The notes: generated from the letters alone by a model not told the origin. A stretch of DNA of 64,000 nucleotides from Liquorilactobacillus sucicola DSM 21376 = JCM 15457 (GCF_000612445.1 NZ_BALC01000003.1:338419-402418); one strand, 5' to 3'. Positions 44,509 to 54,550 are shown, numbered from the stretch's first letter. Translations and numbers: made by a program.

Positions 44509-44814
44509 TTGAATAATGCAGCAATGGCAATTCAGGTTTTGCCACAAGAAACAGACACTGAAAAATTAATAAAAATTGTTGATGCAGCGATTGCTGAGAT
44601 TAAAGCAAGCGGGTTAAATTATGAAGTTGGCTCGTTTGAAACAACGATTGAAGGAAATCTGGATGAGTTGGTGGCCCTGATACCGGCTATTCAGCAAGCT
44701 TGTGTCGCCGCTGGCGCAGAGATGCTCAGTAACTATATTAAACTCAGTTATGCGCCTGAAAAGCATTTACTGACAACTGATGAGAAATTACAGAAGTATC
44801 GAAATAATGATTGA
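44509..44814 (+). CDS. MTH1187-family thiamine-binding protein
   Basis: The 101-residue protein belongs to the MTH1187/YkoF-like (DUF77) family, small ferredoxin-fold proteins some of which bind thiamine. AIQVLPQETDTEKLIKIVDAAIAEIKASGLNYEVGSFETTIEG is characteristic. Start TTG 44509 lies 8 bases after AGGGAGG. No thiamine genes are adjacent and no TPP riboswitch is visible, so the role remains open. Confidence 0.82.
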   Translation: MNNAAMAIQVLPQETDTEKLIKIVDAAIAEIKASGLNYEVGSFETTIEGNLDELVALIPAIQQACVAAGAEMLSNYIKLSYAPEKHLLTTDEKLQKYRNND

Positions 44815-44960
44815 GGTCTGTAATTGTTCAGAAATAATGACTACTATTGATGTGTTGCTGAGAAAAGTGTACTGTGAGTAGTTGGAAAATCTGATTTTTA
44901 CTATGAGTAATTGTGTGGTTAAATGGAAAACACCGACTATTGAAACACGTTGATTTTAAA

Positions 44961-45013
44961 AACAGAGAGGGTGCTAGACCAAAATTTATTTTCGGTCTAG
45001 CACCCTCTCTGTT
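44961..45013. terminator. Strong bidirectional hairpin, repeat-associated
   Basis: A 20-bp perfect stem (44961-44980 with 44994-45013, core GAGGGTGCTAGACC) around a 13-base AT-rich loop. The preceding GACTATTGAAACACGTTG resembles the dispersed repeat. The interval 45014-45268 up to the glycerate kinase stop shows nothing recognisable. Confidence 0.8.
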
Positions 45014-45268
45014 AGCTTTGAATTACTAAACGTAAAGGATTTTCGATGCTTATAATTTGAAATTGTTGCTAAAAAGTTGCCGATTTATGGCACGATTTTC
45101 TCTATGTTTATCTAGTTCTGTGTCATTGTAACGCATTTTAATAACCCAGTCTTTAAATTTGACCGGCAATTACCCATAGTTCAATGTTCATTAGAATCTT
45201 AGTTATTGATGAATCCATTTTTTAAGAATAACCTTTAGTTTAGATAATTTTACGGAAAAATCATATGG

Positions 45269-46417
45269 TTAGTGCTTAGGTATTACTGCAATTAAACGTG
45301 CAATATTTTCTGCTGTTTGTGCAATGTCTTTGCTGCCATCTTCAAAAGCCTGTTTTAGGGACTTAGCACCAGAAACGGTCGCAAAAATCGCATCAATCGC
45401 ATCTTTTTGATAGAGATCAGCGATTTTCTTGCCAACATTGCCAGCTAACGCTATTACGGGAGCATTTGGAGCAGTTTTCTTAGTTGCAAGTGCAACTCCG
45501 TAAGGTGTTTTTCCAAATTTAGTTTGAAAATCAATTCCACCTTCGCCAGTAAAAACAAAGTCAGCATCTTTCGCTCTTTCTTTCAAATGACTGTACTCCA
45601 CAACAATATCGATTCCCTTGGCCATTTTTGACTGTGTAAAGGCTAAAAGACCTGCACCAAGTCCTCCTGCTGCACCAGCGCCTGGAAACTCAGCGAGGCT
45701 CTTTCCAAGTTCTTGTTCAATTATGGAAGCATAATGTTTTAAGTTGGAGTCTAAAGTCTTGACCATTTCAGGAGTTGCTCCTTTTTGCGGACCAAAAACC
45801 GCTGAAGCGCCATTAGGCCCCACCAAAGGATTAACGACATCAGAAGCGATTAAGATCTCTGTGTTAGCTAATCGTTTGTCGATCTGTGTGGTATCAATAT
45901 GGTGCAGTTTGTTGAGTTCGCCACCGCCTAAACTCAGTTCGTGATTAGCTGCATCCAGCAAACTGACTCCGATAGCCTGCGCCATTCCAGCGCCTCCATC
46001 GTTAGTAGCACTTCCTCCAATGCCTAGTATAATACTAGATACTCCATGATTTAAAGCATCAATGATAAGCTCCCCAGTACCGTAAGTGGTTGTTTTTAAA
46101 GGATCTTTAGTTTGTTCATCAACATAACCGATCCCACTAGCTTCAGCCATCTCAATGACAGCAGTTTTCCCATTACCTAGAAGACCATATGTCGCTGTAA
46201 CTTTCTTTGCAAGCGGACCGGTGACTTCCTTGGTCAGCAACTTCCCTGCTGTTGCATCCACCAAAGACTGGACAGTTCCTTCACCTCCGTCAGCCATTGG
46301 GATTAGTTCATATTCAGCAGCTGGAAAGACTTTACTGATACCTTCAGCAATCGCTTCAGCAACTTCTTTGGCAGTCATACTGCCTTTAAATGAATCAGGT
46401 GCAATTACGAATTTCAT
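45269..46417 (-). CDS. Glycerate kinase (GarK/GlxK family)
   Basis: The 382-residue kinase phosphorylates glycerate, feeding it into lower glycolysis. Family landmarks are FVIAPDSFKGSMTAKEVAEAIAEG, MADGGEGTVQSLVDA, GIGGSATNDGGAGMAQAIG, FPGAGAAGGLGAGLLAF and FTGEGGIDFQTKFGKTPYGVA. ATG 46417 is used because AGGAGGTTGGATC precedes it; the longer frame from 46477 overlaps the gntP end. It follows the GntP permease gene by 22 bases, forming a glycerate uptake and use unit. Confidence 0.94.
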   Translation of the reverse strand: MKFVIAPDSFKGSMTAKEVAEAIAEGISKVFPAAEYELIPMADGGEGTVQSLVDATAGKLLTKEVTGPLAKKVTATYGLLGNGKTAVIEMAEASGIGYVDEQTKDPLKTTTYGTGELIIDALNHGVSSIILGIGGSATNDGGAGMAQAIGVSLLDAANHELSLGGGELNKLHHIDTTQIDKRLANTEILIASDVVNPLVGPNGASAVFGPQKGATPEMVKTLDSNLKHYASIIEQELGKSLAEFPGAGAAGGLGAGLLAFTQSKMAKGIDIVVEYSHLKERAKDADFVFTGEGGIDFQTKFGKTPYGVALATKKTAPNAPVIALAGNVGKKIADLYQKDAIDAIFATVSGAKSLKQAFEDGSKDIAQTAENIARLIAVIPKH

Positions 46418-46439
46418 GATCCAACCTCCTATTTTTTGA

Positions 46440-47747
46440 TTACAGATGTAAAAAGCCATACATAATAGTTGCAGCAATCATAGCTGTGGCACCAACCAAT
46501 GCTTCATATAGTATAGCGCGCGAACGCTCTTTGATGTTCATGTGCATCGCATTTGCGGTAACATGAAAATAATTTCCATGGGGTAGTTGATCAATAACTA
46601 TTCCACCAGTGTGAATCATGGTCGCTGCTGCTAAAGGAGTTACACCAAATCCAAGGATCGCCTTGGAGAAGGAGCCTGTCGCGAGAATTACCCCAGTCGA
46701 AGTTGAGGCGGAAGCAGCTGCCATTAAAACACCGGAGATAGGAGCTAGTAGAACACCAGGAATATGCCCCATATTGATAAGCAAAATAATTTTAGCGGGC
46801 AGGTCAGAAGTCGTGATTGTGGCACCAATTGTGCCTGCACCAATCAAAATTAAAACAACGTCAGTCATACGGTCAATTCCAGATTTAGCGAAATCTTTGA
46901 TTTTATTTCCCTGCTTCATTGCTAAAGCACCAGCAATAGCAGCAATAGGCAAGACATACAGCGCATCGAGATTCAATTTAGTTAAAAAAGAAATATGAAA
47001 GATAGAACCAATCGGATTCAAAAGAAGTAACACGATTGCGAGCACCGGTGTTACCAACGAAGATTTTAAAGAAGGAAATGTTTTTGTCTTCGGATCGGAA
47101 GTCAAATTTTCTAAATCTGCGTCAAGTATAGCAGTTCCCTTGTTTTTGAGCAGACTAGCAATAATAACAGTCGCAAGCAAAGCAAATAGCGCGGGAATAA
47201 AATCTGCAATCATAACTTGGCTCAACTCTAGATTGAAACCTTTAGCAGCTGCAATTGTGTTGGGATTGGGTGAAATAATGTTCCCTGCTTTTCCACCACC
47301 AGATAGAGCGACCAGTAAAGCTAGTTTTGAAAGGTGCATTTTCTTTCCAACTTCAAGAGCAATTGGAGCAACAATTAGAACTGCAACGGGAATAAAAACA
47401 CCGACGGCGGTAATCACCATTGTCGCGAGAGCTAGTGATAAGATGGCAAAACGATCACCTAGTTTAGTAACAATCGCTCTAGCCAGTGTGTCAGCTGCAC
47501 CTGATTCCATCATAACTCCTGCTAGCATACCTGCTGCTAAGACACGTAGAACAGTTCCCATCACACTTTGCGAGCCTTTTATCAAAATGTCCAATGTTTG
47601 AACAAGATTTGCCCCTCCAAGCAAAGAACCAATAATCGCTCCTAAGATAAGAGAATAGACTGGATTAAGCCTTCTAAGTATTAGTATAATAGCAATTGCT
47701 AAACCAGCTAAAGCTGCCCACCACGAAATAACCAAAGATGAATCCAT
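46440..47747 (-). CDS. GntP-family permease (gluconate/glycerate type)
   Basis: The 435-residue membrane protein has about twelve helices and GntP features: LNPVYSLILGAIIGSLLGG, AAGMLAGVMMESGAADTLARAIV, SGGGKAGNIISPNPNTIAAAKGF and HTGGIVIDQLPHGNYFH. GntP proteins are proton symporters of gluconate-like acids. The linked glycerate kinase makes glycerate the likely substrate (inference). Confidence 0.92.
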   Translation of the reverse strand: MDSSLVISWWAALAGLAIAIILILRRLNPVYSLILGAIIGSLLGGANLVQTLDILIKGSQSVMGTVLRVLAAGMLAGVMMESGAADTLARAIVTKLGDRFAILSLALATMVITAVGVFIPVAVLIVAPIALEVGKKMHLSKLALLVALSGGGKAGNIISPNPNTIAAAKGFNLELSQVMIADFIPALFALLATVIIASLLKNKGTAILDADLENLTSDPKTKTFPSLKSSLVTPVLAIVLLLLNPIGSIFHISFLTKLNLDALYVLPIAAIAGALAMKQGNKIKDFAKSGIDRMTDVVLILIGAGTIGATITTSDLPAKIILLINMGHIPGVLLAPISGVLMAAASASTSTGVILATGSFSKAILGFGVTPLAAATMIHTGGIVIDQLPHGNYFHVTANAMHMNIKERSRAILYEALVGATAMIAATIMYGFLHL

Positions 47748-48279
47748 TGAAAATGTTCCTCCTTTTTAATTGTGAAAAAGTTATAAAGCACATGGATATC
47801 ATTCTAGAGGATTGCATTTCAAATTACAATGTTTTCTTGTCATAAATATTAAAGAGGGGGTCATTTATATAAAGTAAACTAATTAACTTTTTAATTTTTA
47901 GGTTAATTCACATAAAAATAGTAATCTAAATTACCCATAAACTGCAATCCGGATGCACTAAAACTTTGACTTGAGAGTTAAACAAATAAATGTGGCAAAT
48001 TAATTGAATAAACAGAGCAATTTCTATAAGATAGGGTGTATACCGAATGTTTGTTCCACTTCTTGAACCAAGTGTTGTATTAAATATAGTGTCAATGAAA
48101 CAGGCAGCTGATTGTCTAAAAGACAATGGCTGTTTTATTATGTTATTTATGCTCTGCAACACTATTTTATGCTAAAAAATGACTAGCAGTAGGACGAAGG
48201 TTAGGTATAGGAAAACAAAAACGCGTGTGTAAATCTGATTACTACACACAGGTAGAGCGTTTTAGAAAGCAGCATAACT
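47748..48279. other. Intergenic region with two hairpins before the ABC exporter
   Basis: 532 bases with no convincing gene. A terminator-like hairpin, ATTGTCT-AAA-AGACAAT flanked by AACAG/CTGTT and T4 (48099-48138), is followed at 48217-48262 by a second hairpin, AAAACGC-GTGTGTA against TACACAC-GCGTTTT. The second ends 18 bases before the ABC start codon, so it may be the operator of, or leader structure for, the exporter. Confidence 0.5.
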
Positions 48280-49990
48280 ATGGAAATATTAAAACCGTAT
48301 CTAAAAAATAATTATAGTTCTATAATTGGGGCTGTTTTGGCTGTCATCATACTTGCAATGAGCTCGTTATGGCAGCAAGATTATTGCAAAATATTATGAA
48401 GGCTATAATTTCGGATGATTCTATGGCAGTTAGAAATTATGGGATTCAGCTGATTGGATTGGCACTAGTAGGTATCATGGCGGGAATTGCCAGTACGTAT
48501 TTTTCTGCGAAAATAGCACAATCCGTAACGACTGATTTACGCGCTGAAGTTTACAAAAAAATTCAAACTTTTTCATTTGGAAATATTGAAAAGTTTTCAT
48601 CTGGAAGTTTGGTTGTTAGATTGATTAACGACATGAATCAAGTTCTGAATCTGATAATGACTGCTTTTATGCAGCTTTTTCGCATTCCAATTTTATTCGT
48701 AGGAGCTTTTGTGCTCGGTGTTTTGACGATTCCACGGCTTTGGTGGATCGAGATCTTAATGGTGGTTTGTGTTTTCGGCCTTTCCGGACTTGTTTTTTCA
48801 AAAATGGGTCGTTTCTTTGCTAAGTTTCAAAAATGGATGGATAAGTTGAATACAATTGCACAAGAATCAATGCAAGGCATTAGGGTTGTGAAATCCTTTA
48901 ATCAAGAAGAAAATGAGATCAAGAAATTCACTGCTTCTTCTGATCAAATTCAGGGCTTGCATCTTAGTATTGGTTATCTTTTTTCGTTGATGATCCCAGC
49001 CTTTACACTTATTTCGAATTTGATGATACTGCTGGCTATCTACTTTGTTGGAGTGGGGATAGCAGATCATCCAGATGATCTAGCAGCAATTGCTTCTTTT
49101 ATCTCGTATTTAATGCAGTTGATGTTTGCCATTATTATTGGTGCAATGACGATGATGATGTCTTCACGTGGACTGATATCTCTGAGGAGAATTAAGGAAG
49201 TATTAAAAACTGACTCCGATGTTGTTTATAAAAAAGATGCTGCACAAGAGAATTTAAACGGCAGCGTTGAATTTGAAAATGTTTCATTCAGCTATCCAAA
49301 TTCCGCGGAGCCGTCTTTAAGTAACATCAGTTTTAACGTGAAACCTGGTCAAACTGTTGGAATAGTTGGAGCAACCGGTTCCGGAAAAACAACGATGGCA
49401 CAATTAATTCCGCGCTTGTATGATCCCACTGAAGGTACTGTTTATGTAGGGGGAAGGATCTGAAAGAAGTCAGCGAACCTTCATTGCGCAAGACAGTTAG
49501 TTATGTTTTACAACGTGCGGTACTTTTTTCAGGAACTATTGCTGAGAATCTGCGGCAGGGAAAGCAAGATGCAACGGACGCAGAATTACGCTGGTCAGCG
49601 GAAGTTTCTCAGTCACTGGAATTTGTTGAGCGCTACGATGATGGGTTCGAACATAGAATTGAAGAAAGATCTGCAAATCTGTCCGGGGGGCAGAAGCAGC
49701 GCTTGTCTATAGCACGTGGTCTTATTGGGAAACCGCAAATTTTAATATTAGATGATTCGACTTCTGCGCTGGATGCTAAGTCCGAGAAGAAGGTGCAAGA
49801 AGCTTTGGAAAGAGACTTGAAAAAGACAACGGTCTTTATAATTGCTGAAAAGATTGCTTCTGTCATTCAAGCAGATAAAATATTGGTCTTGGACAAAGGA
49901 AAACTTGCAGCAGCTGGCAGCCATAAGGAATTGTTGCAAACCTCGCCAATCTATAGAGAGATATATGCTGCGCAGGTTTCAAAAAAATAA
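48280..49990 (+). pseudogene. ABC exporter subunit 1 (permease-ATPase half), two frameshifts
   Basis: Starting at ATG 48280 (MEILKPYLKNNYSSI) the frame breaks at about 48372-48376 and again at 49451-49456. Adding one base at each site (TGGCAG|GCAAGA, and GGAAAGGATCTG in place of GGAAGGATCTG) yields a continuous half-transporter of about 570 residues. It has six helices, Walker A GATGSGKTT, the signature [14 protein letters not shown] and Walker [13 protein letters not shown]. The Asp in place of the catalytic Glu after Walker B marks it as the degenerate-site partner of a heterodimeric LmrCD-type exporter. The stop is 13 bases before subunit 2. Confidence 0.82.
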
Positions 49991-50003
49991 GCGAGGTGAA
50001 CAG

Positions 50004-51788
50004 ATGATGAAAGATACTAAAAGAGCTTTAAATTATTTTGCAGTAAACTTAAAAAAATATTGGAAAGGGCTGCTGTTTGTTGTTGTACTAACAGTTATCT
50101 CAACGTGGTTTCAGGTGAAAGCACCAACTTATATGGGAAATGCAATTACTGATTTAAGCAAATACTTAGCTAAGTATGCGAATCCAGCTACCCGTGGACA
50201 GGCCTCTTTGCAGTACTTTTACAACGCGCTGTGGGCTTTGCTGCTTTTTTATGGGATGAATGTAGCAACGATGCTGATTTCAAGTTTGTGGACATCGCGT
50301 ATCAATGCTATGTCTACTAATCGGATGCGAATCGGCTTATTCGGTAAATTACAAAGGATGACGATTCGTTATTTCGATCGACATCAAGATGGAAAAATTC
50401 TATCGTTATTTACTTCCGATTTGGATAACATTTTCAATGCAATGAATCAAGCTATTTTTGAATTGATATCACAAACAGCGCTTTACATCGGAACGGTTTG
50501 GATTATGTTCTCTTTGAATGTGAAAATGGCCTTAGCAACTGTTGCCTCAACACCACTAGTCATTATAGTAGCTCTGTTTATTGTCAGAAAGGCCCGTTAC
50601 AATATTGATTTGCAACAAGAAGAAATTGGCAGGCTGAATGGTTATATTAACGAGCAGATCAATGGGGAAAAAATAATCATAACTAATGGGTTGCAAAAGC
50701 AATCGTTAGCGGGATTTAAAGAAAAGAATGAGCGAGTACGACGGGCTACTTTTAAGGGACAACTCTATTCGGGACTGCTTTTTCCGCTCATGCAAGGTCT
50801 GTCGTTATTGAATCTTGCGATTGTCATTGCCTTTGGGTCGTGGATGGTAGTGAATGATAACATGGAGAAGGCTGTTGGTCTTGGGCTGATCGTTATGTTT
50901 GTCCAGTATTCACAACAATATTTTCAACCCATCACCCAAATAACATCAATGTTTTCAATGTTGCAACTAGCATTAACAGGCGCCAAAAGACTTGCAGATG
51001 TGCACTTGCAAGCAGAGGAACAGGTGAATATTAACGGAAAAGAGTTAGATGGAATCAAGCAGGGCGTAGAGTTGAGGGATATTCGTTTTGGATATGATAA
51101 GGACAAAGAAATTTTGCATGGATTAAATATTCACGTTGAAAAGGGAAAAATGATTGCATTGGTTGGGCCAACCGGCTCAGGGAAAACCACGGTCATGAAT
51201 CTATTGAATCGTTTCTATGATGTGAATGATGGTCAGATTTTATTTGATGGAACTGATATAAATAAGATAAAGCTCAAAGAATTGCGTAAAAATGTAGGAA
51301 TAGTGTTGCAAGATTCTGTTTTGTTTACTGGGACCATAGCTGAAAATATCAAATTTGGTAAGCCGCATGCAACTGACGTTGAGATGATATCTGCTGCTAA
51401 ACAAGCTCATATTCATGATTTTATCAAATCACTTCCTGCGGGTTACGCAACTAAGATAAGCGATGCTGATGCTTTGTTTTCAACGGGTCAAAAACAACTG
51501 ATTAGTATTGCAAGAACAATATTGACTAATCCGCCGTTTTTGATTTTAGATGAGGCAACCTCGAATGTAGATATGGTAACTGAAGAAAAAATTCAAAAGG
51601 CAATGGATAATGTTATTGCTGGGAGAACGAGTTTTGTTATCGCACACCGTTTAAAAACAATTATTAAGGCAAATGATATTATTGTGCTTAAGGATGGCAA
51701 TATCATAGAAGAGGGAAGCCATCAACAATTGTTGAAGGAAAAGGGCTTCTACTATGAACTTTATACGAATCAAATGGTATTTGAGTAA
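50004..51788 (+). CDS. ABC exporter subunit 2 (permease-ATPase half), multidrug type
   Basis: The 594-residue half-transporter has six membrane segments, Walker A GPTGSGKTT and a canonical Walker B FLILDEATSNVD with catalytic Glu. Its signature is degenerate (STGQKQL instead of SGGQ). Together with subunit 1 (intact LSGGQ, Asp for Glu) this gives the usual one active and one degenerate ATP site of heterodimeric exporters such as LmrCD. The start is ATG 50004 after GCGAGGTGAACAG; the longer frame into the preceding gene is out of register with it. Confidence 0.92.
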   Translation: MMKDTKRALNYFAVNLKKYWKGLLFVVVLTVISTWFQVKAPTYMGNAITDLSKYLAKYANPATRGQASLQYFYNALWALLLFYGMNVATMLISSLWTSRINAMSTNRMRIGLFGKLQRMTIRYFDRHQDGKILSLFTSDLDNIFNAMNQAIFELISQTALYIGTVWIMFSLNVKMALATVASTPLVIIVALFIVRKARYNIDLQQEEIGRLNGYINEQINGEKIIITNGLQKQSLAGFKEKNERVRRATFKGQLYSGLLFPLMQGLSLLNLAIVIAFGSWMVVNDNMEKAVGLGLIVMFVQYSQQYFQPITQITSMFSMLQLALTGAKRLADVHLQAEEQVNINGKELDGIKQGVELRDIRFGYDKDKEILHGLNIHVEKGKMIALVGPTGSGKTTVMNLLNRFYDVNDGQILFDGTDINKIKLKELRKNVGIVLQDSVLFTGTIAENIKFGKPHATDVEMISAAKQAHIHDFIKSLPAGYATKISDADALFSTGQKQLISIARTILTNPPFLILDEATSNVDMVTEEKIQKAMDNVIAGRTSFVIAHRLKTIIKANDIIVLKDGNIIEEGSHQQLLKEKGFYYELYTNQMVFE

Positions 51789-51945
51789 ATACCCTATTTT
51801 AAATGGTAACAGGGGACAGTAGAAATGAGCCCAGCCTTATTGTTTTTTTATCCTGTATTATCGAATTTGTCTTACAATGATAGTCAAACTATTCTGCTTT
51901 TTTTGAATGAATAAAGCTGTTATTTTGGGTTTGAAGACTGGTATT

Positions 51946-51990
51946 CACAAAAATGAAATTTTATAAAAAAAATAAATATCATTTTTTGTG
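51946..51990. repeat. AT-rich inverted repeat upstream of the symporter gene
   Basis: CACAAAAATGA (51946-51956) and TCATTTTTTGTG (51979-51990) are near-perfect inverse repeats. The surrounding 51789-52115 gap (327 bases) has no gene; GCCCAGCC with T7 near 51830-51850 may be a weak end signal for the ABC operon. Confidence 0.5.
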
Positions 51991-52115
51991 TTTTATAAAT
52001 ACCTTTTTTTTGCTAAGATTATCTTTAATGTGGAGATTTTAATTATTACAGCTTCAAAAGATGATGAATTTTAATATTTGTTATCTAAATTAGATTATGA
52101 TGAGGGAGAAAAGGA

Positions 52116-53396
52116 ATGAAGCATTATAGAATTTGGCGAATAAATCTTGGCTGGCAGATTTTGATCGGCTTAGTTTTGGGTATCATACTAGGGGTCATTT
52201 TTTATGGCAATCAAACGGCAACCATGGCCATGCAAAATATTGGAACTATGTTTATCAGTCTGATTCAAATGATTGTTCTTCCGATTGTTGTTTCTTGTTT
52301 GATAGTGGGAATAGCAAATATGGGGGATATTGGCAAGTTAGGTCGTGTTGGCGGTAAAACTCTAATTTACTTCGAAGTTATGACAACTGTTGCAATCATA
52401 TTAGGATTGATTGTTGGGAATATATTTCATCCTGGCGATTACATAAACGTTCATCAGCTGCATGGACAGAATATCAGTCAGTATGTTGAAACAGCTAAAT
52501 CTGCCAAACATAGTGGCCTTTGGTCAATCTTTATGGGAATAATACCAACAAACATTTTCAAATCGCTGAGTGCGGGCGATATGCTTCCAATTATTTTTTT
52601 CTCTGTTTTCTTTGGCTTGGGAACAGCTGCGCTTGGGAAAAAGGGAATAATTATTCTAGATTTCTTTCGTGCCGTCTCAGAGGTAATGTTTAAGGTAACC
52701 AACTGGGTTATGAAAGCAGCACCAATAGGTGTTTGTGCACTGATTGGCGCGACAGTCGCACAAATGGGAATCAATGCATTAGCTCCATTAAGTTATTTTA
52801 TTTTGCTTGCATATATGACTATGGCCATTTTCATAATAGTTGTCATGGGTTTGGTTGCCAAAATGTTCAAGCTGAATATATGGCATTTATTGCATGTTAT
52901 TAAAGATGAAATGGTTTTGGCTTTCTCAACGGCAAGTTCTGAGGCAGTTTTACCTAAGATTATTGATAAAATGGATAAATTTGGTGTTAACCAAGGGATA
53001 GTTTCATTTGTTGTTCCGACAGGTTATACTTTTAATCTTGACGGTTCTGCCATTTACCAATCATTAGCAGCACTTTTTTTGGCACAAGCTTATGGCATTC
53101 ATTTGTCAATTGGTCAGCAAGTGACCTTAGCAGTCGTTTTGATGATCACTTCAAAGGGAATGGCTGGAGTCCCAGGGGCTTCGTTCGTTGTTCTCTTGGC
53201 AACTGTATCTTCAATAGGTGTTCCGATGCAGGGGTTAACGTTTATTGCTGGTATTGATCGTTTAGTGGATATGGGCCGAACAGTTGTCAATGTTGCAGGG
53301 AATTCTTTAGCAGCTGTTATCATTGGAAAATCAGAAAAGGAATTTGATGAAGAAAAAAGTCAAAAATATTTAGCGTCTATTCGTGCATCAAAATAA
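52116..53396 (+). CDS. Dicarboxylate/amino acid:cation symporter (DAACS family)
   Basis: The 426-residue membrane protein shows DAACS motifs: GLVLGIILGVIFYG, FISLIQMIVLPIVVSCLIVGIANMGD, AFSTASSEAVLPKI (the serine-rich hairpin), PTGYTFNLDGSAIYQSLAALFLAQ and GMAGVPGASFVVLLA. Such carriers import glutamate, aspartate, C4-dicarboxylates or serine/threonine with Na+ or H+. The exact substrate cannot be read from sequence. It is a single-gene unit with a repeat-borne terminator after it. Confidence 0.93.
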   Translation: MKHYRIWRINLGWQILIGLVLGIILGVIFYGNQTATMAMQNIGTMFISLIQMIVLPIVVSCLIVGIANMGDIGKLGRVGGKTLIYFEVMTTVAIILGLIVGNIFHPGDYINVHQLHGQNISQYVETAKSAKHSGLWSIFMGIIPTNIFKSLSAGDMLPIIFFSVFFGLGTAALGKKGIIILDFFRAVSEVMFKVTNWVMKAAPIGVCALIGATVAQMGINALAPLSYFILLAYMTMAIFIIVVMGLVAKMFKLNIWHLLHVIKDEMVLAFSTASSEAVLPKIIDKMDKFGVNQGIVSFVVPTGYTFNLDGSAIYQSLAALFLAQAYGIHLSIGQQVTLAVVLMITSKGMAGVPGASFVVLLATVSSIGVPMQGLTFIAGIDRLVDMGRTVVNVAGNSLAAVIIGKSEKEFDEEKSQKYLASIRASK

Positions 53397-53429
53397 TTGT
53401 AAAACACTTAGTCGTGAGTGAATTAAAAT

Positions 53430-53535
53430 ATATAAAAACTATCAGTTAGTTTCGAGAGAGTGTGACTTATGGAACACGTTTATACGGAATAAAAGAGGGA
53501 CTGTGTCAAAACTTTTTGACACAGTTCCTTTTTTA
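53430..53535 (+). repeat. Dispersed intergenic repeat, short copy with terminator
   Basis: GTGACTTATGGAACACGTTTA and CGGAATAAAAGAGGGA match the 33.3-kb copy block for block. The hairpin GGGACTGTGTCAAAA/TTTTTGACACAGTTCC with T6 (53496-53534) terminates the symporter transcript. Confidence 0.7.
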
Positions 53536-53695
53536 AGGAATCCATTCATTGAAGAAAGCAACAGTCGTTGATCGAAGAAATTTTTAACTATAGAATGTGG
53601 CTAAACTCATTTTTTGTGCTAATATGTTACTTGTTACCATTGAAAATTATTATCACTGGAAATGGTTATACTATTGTGAATGGAGGGGACAGAAA

Positions 53696-54475
53696 TTGAA
53701 AAGACACCAGAAAGGGATGCTTGGACCTGTACTGGTGATTATTGTGTTATTGGGTGCAGGAACATATCTTGGCGGATTAGCACTTACGGGCAATCTGCAG
53801 AAACTTCCATTTGTAAGTGATGTTGATCATATCATGAATGAAAGTTTGTCAAACGAAGATCAAAAAGAAAAGAAAGTTAATCATGTTAAAATGAATGTTC
53901 CGTTACTTAATCAATTAGACGATCCGACACTCTACAATGGATGTGAAGTTACTTCTTTGGCTATGCTACTGAACTATTACGATATAAATGTTACTAAGAA
54001 TGAGTTAGGCGACAAGATAAAGACGGTTCCAATGAATTATGAAAATGGACAGCATGGTAATCCACATGTTGGGTTTGTAGGGGATGTAACTGGAGCGGAA
54101 CCAGGCTTAGGAGTTTATCATGGTCCAATTATGGATCTGGCGGAAAAATATACTGATAATGCTAAAGATTTAAGTGGACAAAAATTTGATAAGGTTATCG
54201 AAAAATTAGAGGAAGGTCATCCGGTTTGGACAATAACGACAGCAACATTTGCACCGGTCGATGATTTTCAAGATTGGGACACGCCTCAGGGGAAGATGAA
54301 AATAACTTTTTCCGAGCACAGTGTGGTCATCACAGGTTTTGATAGAAAAAGCAATTTAGTTTATATCAATAATCCGTATGGACAAAAAAATCAAGCTGTT
54401 AATTGGAATGACTTTGAAGAAGCCTATAACCAGATGGGGAAACAAGCTGTTTACATTGATACCAAGAAAGAGTAA
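53696..54475 (+). CDS. C39-like cysteine peptidase family protein, membrane anchored
   Basis: The 259-residue protein has one N-terminal helix (GPVLVIIVLLGAGTYLGGLAL), so it probably faces outward. A peptidase_C39_2-type domain follows: LNQLDDPTLYNGCEVTSLAMLLNYY with Cys about 83, GNPHVGFVGDVTG, FSEHSVVITGFDRKSNLVYINNPYG with the catalytic His and following Asn. It lacks an ABC transporter, unlike bacteriocin-processing C39 enzymes; it is the stand-alone type common in lactobacilli, of unknown substrate. TTG 53696 is preferred because GGAGGGG lies 7 bases upstream. Confidence 0.85.
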   Translation: MKRHQKGMLGPVLVIIVLLGAGTYLGGLALTGNLQKLPFVSDVDHIMNESLSNEDQKEKKVNHVKMNVPLLNQLDDPTLYNGCEVTSLAMLLNYYDINVTKNELGDKIKTVPMNYENGQHGNPHVGFVGDVTGAEPGLGVYHGPIMDLAEKYTDNAKDLSGQKFDKVIEKLEEGHPVWTITTATFAPVDDFQDWDTPQGKMKITFSEHSVVITGFDRKSNLVYINNPYGQKNQAVNWNDFEEAYNQMGKQAVYIDTKKE

Positions 54476-54483
54476 TACACAAC

Positions 54484-54527
54484 AAAAAAGCTCCAAGTCA
54501 GATATTCATCCGACTTGAAGCTTTTTT
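54484..54527. terminator. Bidirectional terminator
   Basis: AAAAAAGCTCCAAGTC and GACTTGAAGCTTTTTT make a near-perfect stem between the convergent C39 and LysM genes. Confidence 0.85.
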
Positions 54528-54550
54528 AAAGTTTAAAATTAATTTTTATC

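Noticed and set aside
47926..48162. Minus-strand 78-codon frame, and an overlapping plus-strand 42-codon frame, in the gntP-ABC gap
   Set aside because: Neither has a ribosome binding site or recognisable domain, and the region is better explained by hairpins.
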